Below are positions 61,461-64,000 of a DNA stretch of 64,000 bases, in pieces. Within the stretch, counting starts at the first letter, position 1; each line of letters starts with the position of its first letter. Location: assembly GCA_963792075.1 (NCBI GenBank), contig CAWBUW010000007.1, positions 496,001-560,000 of the forward strand, in the 5' to 3' direction. This DNA comes from CAWBUW01 sp963792075 (GTDB taxonomy: Bacteria; Chloroflexota; Anaerolineae; Anaerolineales; UBA4823). Both the position numbers and the translations under genes were made by a program. The notes below the pieces were generated by a model. That model searched no databases and was not told the origin of the DNA. It was given only the letters and a program-made list of their open reading frames with translations.

Positions 61461-62234
61461 TTATCCTCTCCAATTCCGCACCATTTCTACTTGCTCGTCC
61501 GTTTCAGGTGATGGTTGCTGGCGTTCATAATCTGGGAGGACGCGGCGGAGATGCATAATTCTTGCCAGCGCATCTTCACCAGAGAGCCCATGACGAACCA
61601 GCCAGCAGCCAATTACAGTGCCTGTGCGACCGCGTCCACCCCAACAATGCACATAAACCTGGTCGCCCAATGCCAGAGCGCGGTCCAGCAGATCGAGAAT
61701 CTGCCCCATATCTTCGGTCGAGGGTATGGAAGCATCTCGGATTGGCTGGCGGATATGTTGAATTGGATGGTCACAACCATCCAATTCCTGGAGCAAATAA
61801 TCGTATGGTTCCAACTCGCCGGATTCGGTGAGATCCAGGAAGTACGTAAAGCCTGCAGTAAGCAGCCAGGTTATTTTGCGCTGTGCTTCTGCTGGGTTGA
61901 AATCGCCCGGATAAACGCCTGCCAGGATATTGCCTGGTAAAACCCAATAGCTGCGCTCGAGTGGACGGTTCGTCCATGCGCTATCTGGGAAATTCGTTCC
62001 TCTTAGTTCACGAGCCGCACGTGTAAGAACAAGGTAAGCATAATCGACGGTTGTCTCCAGGCGCATTTGGTCGGCTGCAGACAATGTATTGCCCGTCTCT
62101 AACTCGGCGATCAGTTTGATCAACCCCCCGCGCAACCCGCTGGCGCGGCGCGCCCACGACAAGTTTACCGACATTCGTTCAAGCCGCGCGAGCAGCCGCC
62201 GGGCTTCTTCTAGGGTCGCTGGTTTCCTGGACAT
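61461..62234 (-). CDS. Protein tyrosine/dual-specificity phosphatase-like protein
   Basis: The 257-residue protein has the CX5R signature in VHCWGGRGRTGTVIGCWLVRHG, with upstream DLTESGELEPYDYLLQEL giving a general-acid region typical of dual-specificity phosphatases. The first 110 residues are helical and of unknown type. It may dephosphorylate tyrosine or a phosphosugar or inositol; the sequence does not decide. It is convergent with the Nramp fusion gene, 22 bases between stops. Confidence 0.82.
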   Translation of the reverse strand: MSRKPATLEEARRLLARLERMSVNLSWARRASGLRGGLIKLIAELETGNTLSAADQMRLETTVDYAYLVLTRAARELRGTNFPDSAWTNRPLERSYWVLPGNILAGVYPGDFNPAEAQRKITWLLTAGFTYFLDLTESGELEPYDYLLQELDGCDHPIQHIRQPIRDASIPSTEDMGQILDLLDRALALGDQVYVHCWGGRGRTGTVIGCWLVRHGLSGEDALARIMHLRRVLPDYERQQPSPETDEQVEMVRNWRG

Positions 62235-62287
62235 AGCCCTAAATCTACTCTAATTCCTGTACGCTGTCAACGCACTGTACTTGCGAA

Positions 62288-62346
62288 GGGAGATTGGGGG
62301 TTCAGCACGCTTTGCATTGCAAAGCGTGCTGAACCCCCAATCTCCC
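62288..62346. repeat. Very long perfect hairpin between divergent genes
   Basis: A perfect 29-bp stem (62288-62316 with 62318-62346) has a one-base loop. It lies between divergent genes (phosphatase starts at 62234, repeat protein at 62474), so it is not an ordinary terminator. No flanking 8-bp duplication and no terminal repeats of the MITE kind are seen. It could be a different mobile repeat or a regulatory RNA/DNA structure. A short operator-like inverted repeat (ACGATG...CATCGT) lies at 62428-62446. Confidence 0.65.
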
Positions 62347-62473
62347 AGTTTTCCTCCAGAATCCCAATCATTTCAAAATCAGTTCTTCATAATTTCTGAA
62401 CAGGCGGTTGGTATCCTTGACTTAAATACGATGAATATCACATCGTCCAAAATAAGATAAAAGGAGACAAAAA

Positions 62474-63256
62474 ATGAGCCGAAAAAAGTTAATTCTATCT
62501 CTTCTGTTAGTGCCCATCGCGATAGCAATCGGTATTGGCGCACTCAATATCCGTTCTGCCAGTGCAGCGACAGGAACGACCGACCAGACCGCATTGATTG
62601 CTTCTTTCCCGAATGGAAATGCCGGCCCGGGAATTGGCGGCGTCACCAAGGAAAGCCTGGCGACTGCGCTTGGAATCACAGTAGATGAACTGACCAAGGC
62701 GATTCAAACCGCGAAAAGTGCTGCGTTAACCCAGGCCGTGAAGGATGGGTTGATCACGCAGGTACAGGCGGATGAGATCACGACAAATGGCAGAGCATTC
62801 CCATTGGGAAAGAATTGGGGTGGTTGGTTGAGTAAAAATGGGATTGATTTCCAGGCTTTACTCGCCGATGCTCTGGGAATCAGTGTAGATGAGCTCAAAG
62901 CGGCATATGCTGAAGCGTTTTATGCCCAGGTTGACCAGGCCGTTACGAATGGCAAACTGTCCGAAGAGCAGGCCAACTTGATCAAGGGGCGTTTTGCCCT
63001 GCGCTCCGATACAACCTTCCAAACCACGATGAAGTCTGCGTACGAAGCTGCGGTCCAGCAGGCAGTGAAATCTGGTGTGATCACCCAGGCACAAGCAGAC
63101 TTGATCTTGAAAAACGTTGAAAACAAAGCTGGTGGCATGGACATTCTGGATGGAACCCCTGGCTTGAATAATATGGGCGGGCGCCCTGGACATGGCGGTC
63201 GCGGGGGTGGTTGGGAAGCGCCCGATGCCTCTACGCCTACAACGACTGTACCATAA
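62474..63256 (+). CDS. Secreted helical repeat protein of unknown function
   Basis: The 260-residue protein has a signal peptide (KKLILSLLLVPIAIAIGIGALNIRSASAA). At least two repeats follow with the pattern LGIxVDELxxA and a later GxITxxQADxI (for example LGITVDELTKAIQ and DGLITQVQADEI, then LGISVDELKAAY and GVITQAQADLIL). The tail is Gly/Arg- then Thr/Pro-rich. A strong AAAGGAGA site precedes the ATG. No enzyme motif is seen; a structural or binding role outside the cell is possible. Confidence 0.8.
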   Translation: MSRKKLILSLLLVPIAIAIGIGALNIRSASAATGTTDQTALIASFPNGNAGPGIGGVTKESLATALGITVDELTKAIQTAKSAALTQAVKDGLITQVQADEITTNGRAFPLGKNWGGWLSKNGIDFQALLADALGISVDELKAAYAEAFYAQVDQAVTNGKLSEEQANLIKGRFALRSDTTFQTTMKSAYEAAVQQAVKSGVITQAQADLILKNVENKAGGMDILDGTPGLNNMGGRPGHGGRGGGWEAPDASTPTTTVP

Positions 63257-63276
63257 AGTAATCCATTGATAATAAT

Positions 63277-63309
63277 AAGGCGGCAGGTGTCTTGGGGCCC
63301 TGCCGCCTT
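63277..63309 (+). terminator. Hairpin terminator after the repeat protein
   Basis: AAGGCGGCAGG (63277-63287) pairs with CCTGCCGCCTT (63299-63309). It follows the stop by 21 bases. A second hairpin (GGGTTAGCGA, 63324-63333, with 63348-63357) lies just beyond; its role is unclear. Confidence 0.65.
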
Positions 63310-63432
63310 GCAAAGAATATCGGGGGTTAGCGAACGATTGATATCGCTCGCTAACCCTGGCATAAAGACATGAAAGATTATCCACCCGGTAGTAAACGAT
63401 TAGATTTATAATCACGTGAGAAGATATTCTGA

Positions 63433-63520
63433 GGGAGTACTCAAAAGTTGTTGAATTTTGTGGTGTGTGCGGGCGGTGTACGCCACCCGCACACACCACA
63501 AACAACATTTTAGCGCACCC
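63433..63520. mobile_element. MITE-like palindromic element, copy 3 (diverged)
   Basis: The 88-bp element starts GGGAGTACTC and ends TTTTAGCGCACCC, and is flanked by the 8-bp direct repeat TATTCTGA (63425-63432 and 63521-63528). The core GTGTGCGGGCGG is kept. The outer stem differs from copies 1 and 2 on both arms, so pairing is preserved. The right flank is directly next to the ribosome binding site of the response regulator. Confidence 0.82.
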
Positions 63521-63538
63521 TATTCTGAAGAGGTAATG

Positions 63539-64000
63539 ATGACCAGAAAAATCCTGGTTGTGGATGATAAACCGGAACTGCGCACGCTGTTGAAATCTTA
63601 CCTTGCCCAGGAAGGGTTTGATGTGGCAACGGCAGCAGATGGTCGAGAAGCATTGTTTGTTGCCCGGCAGGAAAAACCCGACCTGATTATTCTGGACCTG
63701 ATGATGCCAGAGATGGGAGGGTATGAGTTTCTCCGAGTCTATGGGCGTGAGGCAGAGACCCCGGTGATCATCCTGACAGCAAAACTGGAAGAAAATGATA
63801 AGGTCCTTGGCCTCGAACTAGGTGCCGATGATTATATGACCAAGCCGTTCAGCCCCCGTGAACTGACTGCCCGCGTAAGAGCAGTCCTGCGCCGCCTGGA
63901 AAAACAGCAAATGCCCAAGTCCAGCCTCTTGCGCGCCGGGGAGCTTGTGGTGGATCGAGACGGTCGTATTGTCACGACAGGTGGGCAACTGGTAGACCTG
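63539..64000 (+). CDS. OmpR-type response regulator (partial, runs off the window)
   Basis: The visible 154 residues start MTRKILVVDDKPELRTLLKSYL. They include the phosphorylated Asp in LIILDLMMPEMGG (about residue 53), the conserved Thr (VIILTAK) and Lys (YMTKPFSP), and then the start of a winged-helix output domain (LLRAGELVVDRDGRIV). ATG 63539 has a GAGG site 5 bases away; ATG 63536 is too close to it. The cognate histidine kinase is probably to the right. The sensed signal is unknown. Confidence 0.92.
   Translation, partial: MTRKILVVDDKPELRTLLKSYLAQEGFDVATAADGREALFVARQEKPDLIILDLMMPEMGGYEFLRVYGREAETPVIILTAKLEENDKVLGLELGADDYMTKPFSPRELTARVRAVLRRLEKQQMPKSSLLRAGELVVDRDGRIVTTGGQLVDL

Noticed and set aside
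62288..62346. A fourth copy of the MITE family
   Set aside because: The long perfect hairpin has no matching terminal repeats and no flanking 8-bp duplication.

Overview
The window reads as a chromosome segment from an anaerobic or facultative Chloroflexota-type bacterium, probably Anaerolineae-like. This is an inference from gene content: a tungsten-type aldehyde:ferredoxin oxidoreductase, soluble heterodisulfide-reductase (Hdr) modules, mycofactocin genes, large subtilases and many long perfect hairpins. No rRNA or other taxonomic marker is present.

Layout. 1-7.7 kb: envelope polysaccharide genes (partial GT4 glycosyltransferase, Wzx-like flippase, O-antigen-ligase/TPR protein, WecA-CapD-N fusion). 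7.8-13.3 kb (minus strand): secreted subtilase, rlmN, alpha/beta hydrolase. 13.3-19.9 kb: a visibly AT-richer operon with a class III aminotransferase and a complete branched-chain-amino-acid-type ABC importer (LivJ, G, F, H, M), then a CAT-anticodon tRNA.

20.0-47.1 kb is the most interesting part. A MerR/GAF/PAS regulator diverges from a short precursor peptide ending IDGMCGVY, the hallmark of mycofactocin (MftA). Five mycofactocin-type short-chain dehydrogenases follow, then a chelatase-like AAA+/VWA pair, a sixth SDR, MftB, MftC, an 11-gene redox module and finally an MftF glycosyltransferase fused to an N-terminal methyltransferase. The redox module is inserted between mftC and mftF. It holds a NuoG/FDH-like protein, ferredoxins, HdrC, HdrB, a small membrane protein, an HdrA-GltD fusion, MvhD, MvhG, an MvhA-like protein that has lost its Ni-Fe cysteines, and an AOR. 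Most junctions overlap by a few bases, so this looks like one functional unit. The inferred scheme is alcohol to aldehyde by the mycofactocin SDRs, aldehyde to acid by the AOR, and cofactor or ferredoxin electrons handled by a non-hydrogenase Hdr/Mvh-like flavin complex. MftD and MftE homologues are not visible in the window.

47.2-64 kb: small housekeeping or unknown genes, a large amidohydrolase-like protein, an anion-type ABC transporter (fused permease plus ATPase), a pterin-dependent methyltransferase, a GH38 alpha-mannosidase with an apparent frameshift, a DtxR-like/Nramp fusion, a tyrosine phosphatase, a secreted repeat protein and a partial OmpR-type response regulator.

Three copies of an 88-91 bp palindromic element, each flanked by its own perfect 8-bp direct repeat, form a MITE family inserted beside promoters or a ribosome binding site. 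Many other intergenic gaps carry long perfect hairpins.
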